A stretch of DNA of 64,000 bases, taken from the NCBI RefSeq assembly GCF_014837295.1, contig NZ_JACYHB010000001.1, positions 372,001 to 436,000 on the forward strand. Direction: 5' to 3'. The notes below the pieces were generated by a model. It was not told where the DNA came from, did no database searches, and was given only the letters and a program-made list of their open reading frames with translations. Made by a program: the position numbers and the translations under genes. Source of the stretch: Cellulosimicrobium arenosum (GTDB lineage Bacteria > Actinomycetota > Actinomycetes > Actinomycetales > Cellulomonadaceae). Shown here piece after piece: positions 52,286 to 62,419 of this stretch (positions are counted from its first letter, which is position 1; every line of letters starts with the position of its first letter).

Positions 52286-52342
52286 GACGAGCGCGTACCC
52301 GCCGCGGAACCGGCGGGCGGTACCAGACCAGGAGCGACCCCC

Positions 52343-53491
52343 ATGCAGTTCGGCATCTTCTCCGTCGGCGACGTCACCCCCGACCCCCGCACCGGCGCCG
52401 TCCCGGGCGACACGGCCCGCGTGCGGGCGATGCTCACCATCGCACGGCACGCCGACGAGGCGGGTCTCGACGTCTTCGCGACGGGCGAGCACCACAACCC
52501 GCCGTTCGTCCCGTCCTCGCCCACGACGATGCTCGGCTACCTCGCCGGTGTGACGAAGAACATCGTCCTGTCCACCGCCACGACGCTCATCACGACCAAC
52601 GACCCGGTGCGCCTCGCCGAGGAGTACGCGATGCTCCAGGTCATCAGCGACGGGCGCACGGACCTCATGCTGGGTCGCGGCAACACGGGCCCGGTGTACC
52701 CGTGGTTCGGCCAGGACATCCGCCAGGGCATCCCGCTCGCGGTCGAGAACTACGCCCTGCTGCGCCGGCTGTGGACCGAGGACGTCGTCGACTGGGAGGG
52801 AAAGTTCCGCACCCCGCTGCAGGGCTTCACCTCGACGCCGCGCCCGCTCGACGGCGTCCCGCCGTTCGTGTGGCACGGATCGATCCGCAGCCCGGAGATC
52901 GCCGAGCAGGCCGCCTACTACGGTGACGGTTTCTTCCACAACAACATCTTCTGGCCCCTGCACCACACCCGGCAGATGGTCCGGTTCTACCGTCAGCGCT
53001 ACGAGCACCACGGCCACGGCCCCGCGGACACCGCGATCGTCGGGCTCGGCGGGCAGGTGTTCATGCGCAAGGACTCCCAGAAGGCATGGGACGAGTTCCG
53101 CCCCTACTTCGACAACGCGCCCGTGTACGGGCACGGGCCGTCCATGGAGGACTTCACGCGCGAGACCCCGCTGACCGTCGGCTCGCCCCAGCAGGTCATC
53201 GACCGGTACGCCGCGATGCGCGAGGACGTGGGCGACTACCAGCGCCAGCTGTTCCTCATGGACCACGCCGGCCTGCCGCTCAAGACCGTCCTGGAGCAGA
53301 TCGACCTCCTCGCCGGCGAGGTCGTGCCCGTGCTGCGCCGCGAGGCGGAGGCCGCGCGCCCCGCGCACGTGCCCGCGGGGCCACCCAGCCACGCCGAGCG
53401 GGTCGCCGCGCACCGGGACGCAACGGCCAGCGCGTCGGACACGGCCGACACGGCCGACACCGCGGGCACGACGGCCGGGAGCCTCGCATGA
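52343..53491 (+). CDS. LLM-class flavin-dependent oxidoreductase (CE1758 type)
   Basis: 382 aa luciferase-like TIM barrel. FGIFSVGDVTPDPRTG opens the protein; ATGEHHNPPFVPSSPTTMLG, LSTATTLITTNDPVRLAEEY, RTDLMLGRGNTGPVYPWFGQ and FVWHGSIRSPEIAEQAAYYG are luciferase-family FMN sites. A Thr/Ala/Asp repeat tail (TADTADTAGTT) ends it. The ATG at 52343 has AGGAG upstream. It overlaps an FMN reductase gene by ATGA, a classic two-component monooxygenase pairing. Promoter evidence suggests thiol-stress induction. Confidence 0.9.
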   Translation: MQFGIFSVGDVTPDPRTGAVPGDTARVRAMLTIARHADEAGLDVFATGEHHNPPFVPSSPTTMLGYLAGVTKNIVLSTATTLITTNDPVRLAEEYAMLQVISDGRTDLMLGRGNTGPVYPWFGQDIRQGIPLAVENYALLRRLWTEDVVDWEGKFRTPLQGFTSTPRPLDGVPPFVWHGSIRSPEIAEQAAYYGDGFFHNNIFWPLHHTRQMVRFYRQRYEHHGHGPADTAIVGLGGQVFMRKDSQKAWDEFRPYFDNAPVYGHGPSMEDFTRETPLTVGSPQQVIDRYAAMREDVGDYQRQLFLMDHAGLPLKTVLEQIDLLAGEVVPVLRREAEAARPAHVPAGPPSHAERVAAHRDATASASDTADTADTAGTTAGSLA

Positions 53492-54114
53492 CCGGGTCGC
53501 AGCGGCGCGTCGTCGTCGTCTCCGCCGGCCTGTCCGAGCCCTCCTCGACGCGACTGCTGGCCGACCGCCTCGCGGCGGCGACCGTGGCCGACCTGCACGC
53601 GCGAGGCGTGGCCGCGAGCGCCGAGACGGTCGAGCTGCGGCCCCTGGCGCACGCGGTCGTCGACGCGATGCTCACCGGGTTCGCCACGGGCGAGCTCGCG
53701 GACGTCCTGGACCGCCTCTACGCGGCCGACGCGATCGTGATCAGCACACCGCTGTTCACCACCACGTACTCCGGCCTGCTCAAGTCGTTCCTCGACGTCC
53801 TGGACCGCGACGCGCTGTCGGGCGTCCCGGTGCTGCTCGGCGCCACGGGCGGCACCGCGCGCCACTCCCTGGCGCTCGAGTACTCCCTGCGGCCGCTGCT
53901 GACGTACCTGCGGGCCGACGTCGTGCCCACCTCGGTCTTCGCCGCGACCGACGACTGGGCGGCGGGGGAGGGCGACGACGGCGGCGGGCTCGCCGGCCGC
54001 ATCGCGCGGGCCGGGCGCGAGCTCGCCGAGCGGGTCGCCGCCCGCGGACCGGCGGCGGTGCACGACCCGTTCGCATCCGTCGCCGACTTCGAGGACCTGC
54101 TGCCCGGAGGCTGA
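53488..54114 (+). CDS. NAD(P)H-dependent FMN reductase-like flavoprotein (CE1759 type)
   Basis: 208 aa flavodoxin-like fold. VVVVSAGLSEPSSTRLLADR is the phosphate loop, ADAIVISTPLFTTTYSGLLKSFLDVLD the FMN/dimer segment (quoted as STPLFTTTYSGLLKSFLD), and LLGATGGTARHSLALEY a further flavin site. It should supply reduced FMN to the LLM oxidoreductase encoded immediately upstream, with which it shares a 4-nt overlap. Confidence 0.9.
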   Translation: MTGSQRRVVVVSAGLSEPSSTRLLADRLAAATVADLHARGVAASAETVELRPLAHAVVDAMLTGFATGELADVLDRLYAADAIVISTPLFTTTYSGLLKSFLDVLDRDALSGVPVLLGATGGTARHSLALEYSLRPLLTYLRADVVPTSVFAATDDWAAGEGDDGGGLAGRIARAGRELAERVAARGPAAVHDPFASVADFEDLLPGG

Positions 54115-54180
54115 CGCGCAGGTCGGGACTCGTCCGCCCCGCCCGAGCGGAAGGTCAGGACGGCGCCGCCCCGGACCGCC

Positions 54181-54602
54181 TCAGCCATCGAGGGGCACGT
54201 CGGACACCACCGGCACCGACGCGCGGAAGTCGCCGTGCCGGGCCCAGGACAGCGCCACGCGCACGAGGACGATCCCCTCGTCCGCCAACGACCCCGCGAA
54301 CTGTGGGAACGCGGCGGCGTAGGCCGCCGCGCACCGCTCGCGGTCCGCCCCCCGCGGCGCGTCCGCCACGCCCTGCGCCTGCAGCGTCGTGCCGTCCGCA
54401 CCGCCGACCACGACCGCCCCCGCCCGTCGCGCCGCAGGTTCGCCACCTTGCGCGACGAGGTCCGCGCGTCCAGGACCAGCTCGCCACGGTCGGTCGCCGT
54501 CAACGCGAGGTACGCGGACTGCGGCGCGCCGTCGGGCCCGATCGTCGACACCACGCCGTCACCGTGCGCACGGACGTAGGCCACCATCTCCTGCAGATCC
54601 AC
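54181..54602 (-). pseudogene. Pyridoxamine 5'-phosphate oxidase family protein, frameshifted
   Basis: The N-terminal half (VAYVRAHGDGVVSTIGPDGA, LVLDARTSSRKVANLRRDGR) reads from a GTG at 54602. The C-terminal half (VVGGADGTTLQAQGVAD, ALSWARHGDFRASVPVV) is in another frame ending at 54181. The switch falls at a G-rich run near 54420-54432; removing two G, or adding one base, restores an unbroken PNPOx-like protein of about 140 aa. A real mutation or an assembly/sequencing error are both possible. Confidence 0.7.
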
Positions 54603-54604
54603 CA

Positions 54605-54653
54605 GGGCACCCTACGAGAATCTCGTGCACCGTGGGGGAGGGGCACCCTACGA
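54605..54653. repeat. Paired 13-bp direct repeats before the AraC gene
   Basis: GGGCACCCTACGA occurs at 54605-54617 and 54641-54653, 36 bp apart. The right copy contains the AraC gene's -10 hexamer. A CGAGA-A-TCTCG palindrome overlaps the left copy. AraC-type regulators often bind direct repeats, so autoregulation and control of the divergent gene are plausible. Confidence 0.55.
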
Positions 54654-54654
54654 T
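54649..54654 (+). promoter_or_regulatory. Leaderless -10 hexamer TACGAT for the AraC gene
   Basis: TACGAT, 6 nt, GTG at 54661. Confidence 0.55.
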
Positions 54655-54660
54655 CGACCT

Positions 54661-55125
54661 GTGACCAGCAGCAGCGGCGACGACGCGCACCTGGAGGCGC
54701 ACCTGCGCACGCTCGTCCTGCTGCGCCGTGTCCGCGACCGGATCGACCGCGAGCACGCCAGCCCGCTCGACGTCGAGGAGCTCGCGCGCGGCGTGCACCT
54801 GTCCGCCGGGCACCTCAGCCGCGAGTTCCGGCGTGCGTACGGCGAGTCGCCCTACTCCTACCTCATGACGCGGCGCGTCGAACGAGCCATGACCCTGCTG
54901 CGCCGTGGCGACCTGTCGGTGACCGACGTCTGCTTCACCGTCGGCAGCTCCTCCCTGGGCACGTTCAGCACGCGCTTCACCGAGCTCGTCGGCATGTCAC
55001 CCAGCGAGTACGCGCGCCGGGCCCGGACGACGGGGGCGGGCGAGCTGCCGTCCTGCGTGACCAAGGAGGTCACGCGACCGATCAGGAATCGAGAAGCGCC
55101 CGCGGTGGGGGTGCACCTAGCGTGA
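54661..55125 (+). CDS. AraC family transcriptional regulator, DNA-binding domain only
   Basis: 154 aa from a leaderless GTG. Two HTH motifs: LDVEELARGVHLSAGHLSRE with FRRAYGESPYSYLMTRR, and LSVTDVCFTVGSSSLGTFST with MSPSEYARRAR. There is no N-terminal sensor domain, so a ligand response would need another protein or a short C-terminal part (CVTKEVTRPIRNREAP resembles the tail of AraC/VOC two-gene units). The adjacent VOC gene, starting 5 bp downstream, is the likely target and partner. Confidence 0.88.
   Translation: MTSSSGDDAHLEAHLRTLVLLRRVRDRIDREHASPLDVEELARGVHLSAGHLSREFRRAYGESPYSYLMTRRVERAMTLLRRGDLSVTDVCFTVGSSSLGTFSTRFTELVGMSPSEYARRARTTGAGELPSCVTKEVTRPIRNREAPAVGVHLA
55118..55123 (+). promoter_or_regulatory. 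Leaderless -10 hexamer TAGCGT for the VOC gene
   Basis: TAGCGT lies inside the end of the AraC gene and is followed by 7 nt and the ATG at 55131. Confidence 0.5.
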
Positions 55126-55130
55126 GAGCC

Positions 55131-55541
55131 ATGGACATCACCCTGCACACGACGTTCCTCCCGCACACCGACCCCGACGCCTCCCTGGGCTTCTACCGCG
55201 ACCTGCTCGGCTTCGAGCTCACGCAGGACGTCGGCCAGGGCACCATGCGCTGGCTCACCTTCGTCGCACCGTCCGCGCCCGACGTCCGGCTCGTCCTGAC
55301 CCCGCCCGCAGCCGACCCCGGCGTCACCGACGCCGAACGACGCACCGTCCTCGAGCTCATGGCCAAGGGCGCCTACCAGTCGATCATCCTCGCCACCCAC
55401 GACCTCGATGCCACGTTCGCCACGCTCCAGGCCGCCGACGCCGAGGTCGTCTCCGAACCCACCGAGCAGCCGTGGGGCGTGCGCGACTGCGCCTTCCGCG
55501 ACCCCGCGGGCAACATGGTCCGCATCGACCAGGTCCCCTGA
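55131..55541 (+). CDS. VOC (glyoxalase/bleomycin-resistance) superfamily protein
   Basis: 136 aa. Paired beta-alpha-beta-beta-beta modules: HTTFLPHTDPDASLGFYRDL with LGFELTQDVG, and SIILATHDLDATFATLQAAD with DCAFRDPAGNMVRIDQVP. His, Glu and related metal positions are plausible but not all assignable. It is frequently encoded beside a short AraC regulator as here. The substrate is unknown. Confidence 0.85.
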   Translation: MDITLHTTFLPHTDPDASLGFYRDLLGFELTQDVGQGTMRWLTFVAPSAPDVRLVLTPPAADPGVTDAERRTVLELMAKGAYQSIILATHDLDATFATLQAADAEVVSEPTEQPWGVRDCAFRDPAGNMVRIDQVP

Positions 55542-55559
55542 TCCCGGGAGTACCACCAC

Positions 55560-56027
55560 GTGCCCACAGCCCGACGCACCGCCGTCGTGACGCTCGTCGC
55601 CGCCGCGACCCTCGCGGCGGCGACGACCGTCGTCGTGGTCACCGCGCCCCCACCCGTCACTCCCGTGGCCATGCCGCCCGACGACGCACCGCCCGAGCAG
55701 GTCGTCGACGCCTACACCCGGGCGCTGGCGGGCCACGACTGCGCCACGGCCGGGGCCCTGCGGACCCCCGGCGACGAGCCGACGTGGTGCGCCGACCTCG
55801 CCGCCCTCACGGACGTGCACGTCGGCGAGCCGACGGTCGAGGACCCGCGGTACTCAGGCCACTCGCCCGACCAGGAGGTCACGTACGTCCCCGTGACGTT
55901 CGACCTGGACACGCGCCCGTTCCACGGCGACGGATCCATGCCCGAGGGCGCCACGACGTGGGGATACCTGCTGGTGCGCGACGCGGACGGTGACCCGTGG
56001 CGGATCGTCGACGAGGGCGTCGGCTGA
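55560..56027 (+). CDS. Secreted or membrane-anchored protein of unknown function
   Basis: 155 aa. An N-terminal hydrophobic segment after PTARR (TAVVTLVAAATLAAATTVVV) acts as a signal or anchor. Residues ~40-155 (PPEQVVDAYTRALAGHDCAT, TWCADLAALTDVHVGEP, VTYVPVTFDLDTR, GYLLVRDADGDPWRIVDEG) look like a small NTF2/DUF4878-type domain with two Cys that could pair. The start GTG has GGGAG upstream. Function unknown. Confidence 0.7.
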   Translation: MPTARRTAVVTLVAAATLAAATTVVVVTAPPPVTPVAMPPDDAPPEQVVDAYTRALAGHDCATAGALRTPGDEPTWCADLAALTDVHVGEPTVEDPRYSGHSPDQEVTYVPVTFDLDTRPFHGDGSMPEGATTWGYLLVRDADGDPWRIVDEGVG

Positions 56028-56101
56028 CCGGCCGACCCGTCCGAGACTCGCATCCGCATCCCGCACCCGACTGCACGACGACACCCTCTGGGAGAGACAC
56101 G

Positions 56102-58468
<2,367 letters not shown>

Positions 58469-58488
58469 GCTGCGGCGTCCGGACGGCC

Positions 58489-58513
58489 GACCGGCACCTG
58501 GTCAGTCCCGGTC
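58489..58513. terminator. Possible hairpin between convergent uvrA2-like and 58512-58904 genes
   Basis: GACCGG/CCGGTC arms with a 13-nt loop in the 43-bp gap. The stem is only 6 bp. Confidence 0.35.
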
Positions 58514-58904
58514 AGGCAGAGAGCTTCTCCACGTTGGACGCCCACCGGTGGCGATCGCTCATCGACGCCCAGCCCTGGCCCAGCAGGGACTGATAGACCC
58601 GCCGGGCGGCGTCGACACGCCCCAGACCGGCGAGCCAGACCGCCTTGGACTCCGTGGCGAACCCGCGCATCCACCGGGACTCGACGGAGATCCCCCGGTC
58701 GTAGACCCCTTCGATCTCGGAGTTCGGGGCACCCACGGCGCTCAGCACGGTGGCAAGGTTGACCGCCACCATCGCCTTGTCGACGTCAGCCAGCGTCGGG
58801 TCGTCGAGCAGTCGCCGGTAGGTGTCCACGGCCTCGGAGGACCGTCCGGCCTCGTGCGCGTCCGACGCCGCGCGCATGGCCTGTGCGAACTCGTCGTAGT
58901 CCAT
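58512..58904 (-). CDS. Small TPR-like protein of unknown function
   Basis: 130 aa from the ATG at 58902-58904, fixed by TACGGT 6 nt upstream. It is helical throughout, with TPR-like spacing: FAQAMRAASDAHEAGRSSEA, VDTYRRLLDDPTLADVDKA, MVAVNLATVLSAVGAPNSEI, ESKAVWLAGLGRVDAARRVY. No signal peptide or catalytic motif. A protein-interaction role is likely; the partner is unknown. Confidence 0.7.
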   Translation of the reverse strand: MDYDEFAQAMRAASDAHEAGRSSEAVDTYRRLLDDPTLADVDKAMVAVNLATVLSAVGAPNSEIEGVYDRGISVESRWMRGFATESKAVWLAGLGRVDAARRVYQSLLGQGWASMSDRHRWASNVEKLSA

Positions 58905-58910
58905 GCCGTC

Positions 58911-58916
58911 ACCGTA
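58911..58916 (-). promoter_or_regulatory. Leaderless -10 hexamer TACGGT for the TPR-like gene
   Basis: On the minus strand TACGGT, 6 nt, ATG at 58904. It decides the start over a longer frame reaching 58967. Confidence 0.55.
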
Positions 58917-59155
58917 AGCCGCGAGCGCGCATCGTGCCGCCGGACGACTCCGTGAGCGCGACCGCACAGCGCCGTCGCAGGGACGCCAGGGGAGTGGGTG
59001 GGGGGTGCGGTCCGTGCGTGGGGACGTGCTCGGCGGGTCCGGTACCGCGCGTAGATCAACCCGCTGTCGAACGTGCGCTCCTCGACCAGATCGAGGTCGA
59101 GGCGCACGCCGTCGGGAAAGAACCGCGTGCCACGTTGCGGCCGGGCCTCCGTCCT

Positions 59156-59719
59156 GTGCGTTTCTCGATGTCCGACGACGGCACGCCGGCGATCGACGAC
59201 CTCCTCCTGGAGCTCACGGGCAAGGATCGACCGCGCGTGTGCTTCGTCCCGACCGCCAGCGGCGACGGCGACGGATACTGCCAGCGCTTCGTGGCGGCGT
59301 TCTCCGGCCGCGCAGAGCCCTCGGTGCTGTCGCTGTTCTGTCATGAACCGTGGCGCTACGTCGAGCCGACGATGCTGCTCGAGCAGGACGTCATCGACGT
59401 CGGCGGCGGGTCGACCGCCAACCTCCTCGCCGTCTGGCGCCTCCACGGGCTGCCGGAGATCCTGGCGGAGGCCGCGGCGAACGGGGTGATCCTCGCCGGG
59501 ATCAGCGCGGGGATGAACTACTGGTTCGACGGATCGTCCACGGATCCGTTCGGCCCGCTCGCTCCGCTGGACGATGGTCTCGGATTCGTCCGTGCGAGTG
59601 CATGTCCGCACTACCTCGGCGAGCCAGGCAGGCGCGAGAAGTACCAGGGCTGGGTCGCCGACGGGTCGCTGGGGGCTGGGTATGTGTTGCGAGTGATCGT
59701 CGCTCGTCCGGGGGAGTGA
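59156..59719 (+). pseudogene. Peptidase E (S51) family, truncated at both ends
   Basis: The core is clear: FSMSDDGTPAIDDLLLELTG, KDRPRVCFVPTASGDGDGY, DVIDVGGGSTANLLAVW, and the nucleophile elbow ILAGISAGMNYWF, then ACPHYLGEPGRREKYQGWVA. Family members (~230 aa) begin with a strand and a glycine-rich turn before FSM, which is replaced here by unrelated sequence, and they continue past AGY with a further ~35 residues that are lost after GAGYVLRVI. No ribosome binding site or leaderless hexamer precedes the likely GTG (59156) or ATG (59168). Probably a remnant. Confidence 0.6.
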
Positions 59720-59747
59720 GGCAGTCCTCAGCGGCATCCTTCCTCGC

Positions 59748-59753
59748 TAGGGT
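59748..59753 (+). promoter_or_regulatory. Leaderless -10 hexamer TAGGGT for the lipoprotein gene
   Basis: TAGGGT, 6 nt, GTG at 59760. Confidence 0.55.
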
Positions 59754-59759
59754 CGCCCT

Positions 59760-60290
59760 GTGACAGAACGCGAGATCGTGACACGGCACGGGCCCGCCCT
59801 TCACGACGGAGCATCCCCCCGGGCGGTGCGGGTGCTACGCCTTGCCATCGTCGTCGGGGTCGCTCTGACGGCAACATCGGGTTGCTCGATCGTTGAGGCT
59901 GTCGATCCGACGGCGTACTGCCAGCCCGAGGACCCGGTCGTGACGCCGCAGAGTGTGGCACCTGGCGATGTTCTGCAGGTCGAGACCGCTGGGCGCGAAG
60001 GCGATGTGGACTGCGAGCCGAGCATCCCGGCCGGCGCTCGGTACGAGGTCGCGATCACCTCCGAGGTGCCCGACAACGACCCAGACATGAGCCGCTACTC
60101 GACGAGTCTCGGATCCCTGGACCCTGACAGTGACGGGTCTGCTCAGGGCACCGTCCGTGTCCCGAACGACATCCCGATCGGCACGGCCGAGGTGTCCCTC
60201 AGACTTCAGGGCGCCACGACGATCTGCGACGTCGACCCGAATATCGGTTGCGCAAAGAACCCCTTCACCCCGATAGAGATCATCGAGTAG
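59760..60290 (+). CDS. Putative lipoprotein of unknown function
   Basis: 176 aa. After a polar ~23-residue start, VLRLAIVVGVALTATSGCSI forms a signal peptide with lipobox TSGC, Cys at residue ~42. The mature part has two Cys pairs (YCQPED, DCEPSI; ICDVDPNIGCAKN) and a beta-sandwich look (DVLQVETAGREGDVD, GTVRVPNDIPIGTAEVSLRL), as in surface Ig-like folds. Base composition is slightly less GC-rich than its neighbours. No known family recognised. Confidence 0.7.
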   Translation: MTEREIVTRHGPALHDGASPRAVRVLRLAIVVGVALTATSGCSIVEAVDPTAYCQPEDPVVTPQSVAPGDVLQVETAGREGDVDCEPSIPAGARYEVAITSEVPDNDPDMSRYSTSLGSLDPDSDGSAQGTVRVPNDIPIGTAEVSLRLQGATTICDVDPNIGCAKNPFTPIEIIE

Positions 60291-60601
60291 TCCGCATGGG
60301 GGCGGGGCGCTTCGTTGCGCGCTCAGCGTCCGTCACGGTCCGTCGCGGAACGTCCCGAACCGGCAAGGTGCGCACTGCAGTTCTGCGGCGCCGATAATGT
60401 ACATTATGTCATTATGGCCGAACGGAACGGCGCTCCCGCATCAGGGCCAGAGGTCATGGTCTCCCCTCATGCATGCACCTGCTCACCGCCGACGAAGGTC
60501 CGGCCGGCACGACCAGCACCCTCGGTCCGCGCGCGACGCGCCCTGCGGGCACGCGTGCCCGTGAGGCGCCCGACATCCGGCTCGTCGCGAAGACGCCGTT
60601 C
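60291..60601. other. Gap with an AT-rich palindrome and no convincing gene
   Basis: About 310 bp. It contains the perfect palindrome at 60394-60407 followed by ATG codons at 60406 and 60414, but the frames they open do not resemble a known protein. It may be the control region of a regulator gene that has been lost. Confidence 0.4.
60394..60407. promoter_or_regulatory. Perfect 14-bp AT-rich palindrome, probable operator
   Basis: ATAATGTACATTAT is fully self-complementary and followed by GTCATTATG, in a region otherwise above 65% GC. It resembles PadR- or MarR-type operators. No such regulator gene is present nearby. Confidence 0.5.
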
Positions 60602-60808
60602 ATGTCCGTCAGCATGCCATCGGCACAACGTCCCAGCGGCTGGGTACGTGCTGTCGTCCTGATCCTGTCCGTGCTGGCGATGATCCCGCTCGTCGTCGTC
60701 TACGTCGTGGCCTCGTGCGCCGCAGCGGCTGCAGTCGGCACGGCGACGGCCGCCGTATGGGTCTGGCGGACGATCTCCCCCGTGCGAGCTCCCGCCCACC
60801 AGGCCTGA
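60602..60808 (+). CDS. Small membrane protein
   Basis: 68 aa from an ATG at 60602, with no clear ribosome binding site; the frame is open back to 60473. WVRAVVLILSVLAMIPLVVV followed by YVVASCAAAAAVGTATAAVW is one long or two short membrane helices, ending WRTISPVRAPAHQA. PadR-type regulators are often followed by small membrane proteins, which together with the upstream palindrome suggests a decayed unit. This is inference only. Confidence 0.45.
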   Translation: MSVSMPSAQRPSGWVRAVVLILSVLAMIPLVVVYVVASCAAAAAVGTATAAVWVWRTISPVRAPAHQA

Positions 60809-61333
60809 CACCGCCCCGACGAGCCCTCCGTGCAGATGCGGGTCGAGTCGTGCCGTCGGGCGGGCCGGCCGGGCCCAGCAGCAACGTCGCCACATCGGCT
60901 GCGCTAGCATGAACGGACATACGGTTCACACCATTGTGTTTAGGTCAACACCGTGGTTTCAGTCATGCAGCGTGAGAGTCAGGCCGGCAGGCCCGCTGAC
61001 GCGGCATCGACCGCGGTACGTGCCCTCTCTCCGTCCGCTCGCAGCTCGTCTGCCGGCCCGCTCGGAAACCGATCCGGCCCGCCCGACGGACGATCGGTCG
61101 GTGTGGTGCATGCCGGTCCGATGCTGCCGACGCGGTCCGCCACCACTCCCCCGTACCTGCCGACGCCGGACCGTCCGCCGATCAGGCGGAGACGTGTTCT
61201 CACGAGCGGTCGGTACCGCGGCAACAGCATCCTGCGGGCTGCCGGCCGGGTGTCGGTGGCGTCTCGTATGCTCCCGATGCCCGGTTCGCACGGCCGGTGC
61301 GTCTGCCAGTCTGCACGGAGGGAGCCCGCTCGG
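60809..61333. other. Intergenic region upstream of the tyrosine recombinase
   Basis: About 525 bp. Frames cross it, but none has protein-like composition or a start signal. A less GC-rich stretch at 60905-60960 holds TAGCAT and a CACA-N4-TGTG dyad, possibly a promoter or recombination-site region. Otherwise nothing is recognised. Confidence 0.4.
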
Positions 61334-62401
61334 ATGGTCGCCCCGCCGCACCTCGACCGGGTCCTGGTCGCGGACGCGGTCGACCGGTACCTCGCCTCGG
61401 TGGCGGCGCAGACCGTGCGTGGCGTGCTGTCGGCGACGACGCGACGCAGCTACGAGCGCGACGTGCGCGAGTTCGCGCGGCTCGTCGGCCCGGTACGGGT
61501 GCTGGACGACGTGACGGGCGAGGACGTGGACGACGCCCTGCTGCGCTACCAGATCACGCCCGACGCGCGGTACACCGCCGCGGAGAGCAAGCCCGGCGGG
61601 TCGGGGCGCGCGACGTCGACGGTCAACCGGTTCCGTCAGTCGTTGACGCGCTTCTTCTCCTACGCCGCGCGGGAGGGGTGGGTGCAGGCCGACCCGATGC
61701 AGTGGGCCGCTCCCCCGGTCCGGGCGCGCGACGGGCTCCGGGTGGCGCGTACCGCGCTGTCCTCAGGATCGGCGAGGTCGCTGCTGGCCATGGCCGGCGA
61801 ACCGCCGTCGGACGAAGCAGCGCGCCGGGACCACGACCTGCACCTGCGCGACCGGCTCGTCGTCGCGCTGCTGCTCGTCCTGGGTCCGCGCGTGTCCGAG
61901 CTGGTGCGGGCCGACGTCGACGACTTCTCCCGACAGCCGGGCGACACGCGCTGGAGGATCCACGGCAAGGGCGGCCACGTGCGCACGGTCGCGCTGTCGG
62001 ACCCGCTCGCGGACGCGCTGGACGACTACCTGGACCACCTGCGCCCCGTCCTGGCCGCCCGGCGGCCGGGCGATCGCGAGGCGCGCCGGGCCCTGCTGCT
62101 GTCCTGGCGCGGCCGGCGCATCGACGCCCAGGCCGTGCGCGCGCTGCTGCGCCGCGCGCTCGAGCGCGTACCCGACCCCTACCGGCGCGACGCGACGCCC
62201 CACGCCCTGCGGCACACCACGGCGACCCTGCTCGCCGCCGCCGGGTGGGACGTCAAGGTCGTCGCCGAGCTCCTGGGGCACGCGTCCATCGCCACCACCG
62301 GGGTGTACCTGGACCGGATCGAGGGAGAGCTGGCAGCGGCGATCCGCGCCCACCCGCTCGCCGGGGCCATGGGCAACGGGACCGTACCCGGCGGGCGCTG
62401 A
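61334..62401 (+). CDS. XerC/D-like tyrosine recombinase
   Basis: 355 aa from the ATG at 61334 with GGAGGGAG ~10 nt upstream. An N-terminal SAM-like core-binding domain (TTRRSYERDVREFARLVG; STVNRFRQSLTRFFSYAARE) and a complete catalytic set: Arg in LVLGPRVSELVRADVDD, Lys in IHGKGGHVRTVALS, HxxR in TPHALRHTTATLLAAAG, His in LLGHASIATTG and Tyr in VYLDRIE. It may be a chromosomal XerC/D-like protein or the integrase of an element not otherwise visible; no att repeats were recognised here. Confidence 0.9.
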   Translation: MVAPPHLDRVLVADAVDRYLASVAAQTVRGVLSATTRRSYERDVREFARLVGPVRVLDDVTGEDVDDALLRYQITPDARYTAAESKPGGSGRATSTVNRFRQSLTRFFSYAAREGWVQADPMQWAAPPVRARDGLRVARTALSSGSARSLLAMAGEPPSDEAARRDHDLHLRDRLVVALLLVLGPRVSELVRADVDDFSRQPGDTRWRIHGKGGHVRTVALSDPLADALDDYLDHLRPVLAARRPGDREARRALLLSWRGRRIDAQAVRALLRRALERVPDPYRRDATPHALRHTTATLLAAAGWDVKVVAELLGHASIATTGVYLDRIEGELAAAIRAHPLAGAMGNGTVPGGR

Positions 62402-62407
62402 ACTGCG

Positions 62408-62413
62408 TACCGT
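62408..62413 (+). promoter_or_regulatory. Leaderless -10 hexamer TACCGT for the PQQ-repeat gene
   Basis: TACCGT, 6 nt, ATG at 62420. It places the start in a frame different from the body of the protein. Confidence 0.5.
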
Positions 62414-62419
62414 GGGCGT

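Noticed and set aside
53430-53470. Tandem GACACGGCC-like repeats at the end of the LLM oxidoreductase gene
   Set aside because: Only about three copies, in frame, coding for a TAD repeat in a disordered tail; ordinary coding micro-repeat, not a CRISPR or mobile repeat.
60909-61514. Plus-strand frame upstream of the tyrosine recombinase
   Set aside because: Cys/Arg-rich composition, overlaps the recombinase N-terminus in another frame, and shows no family motif.
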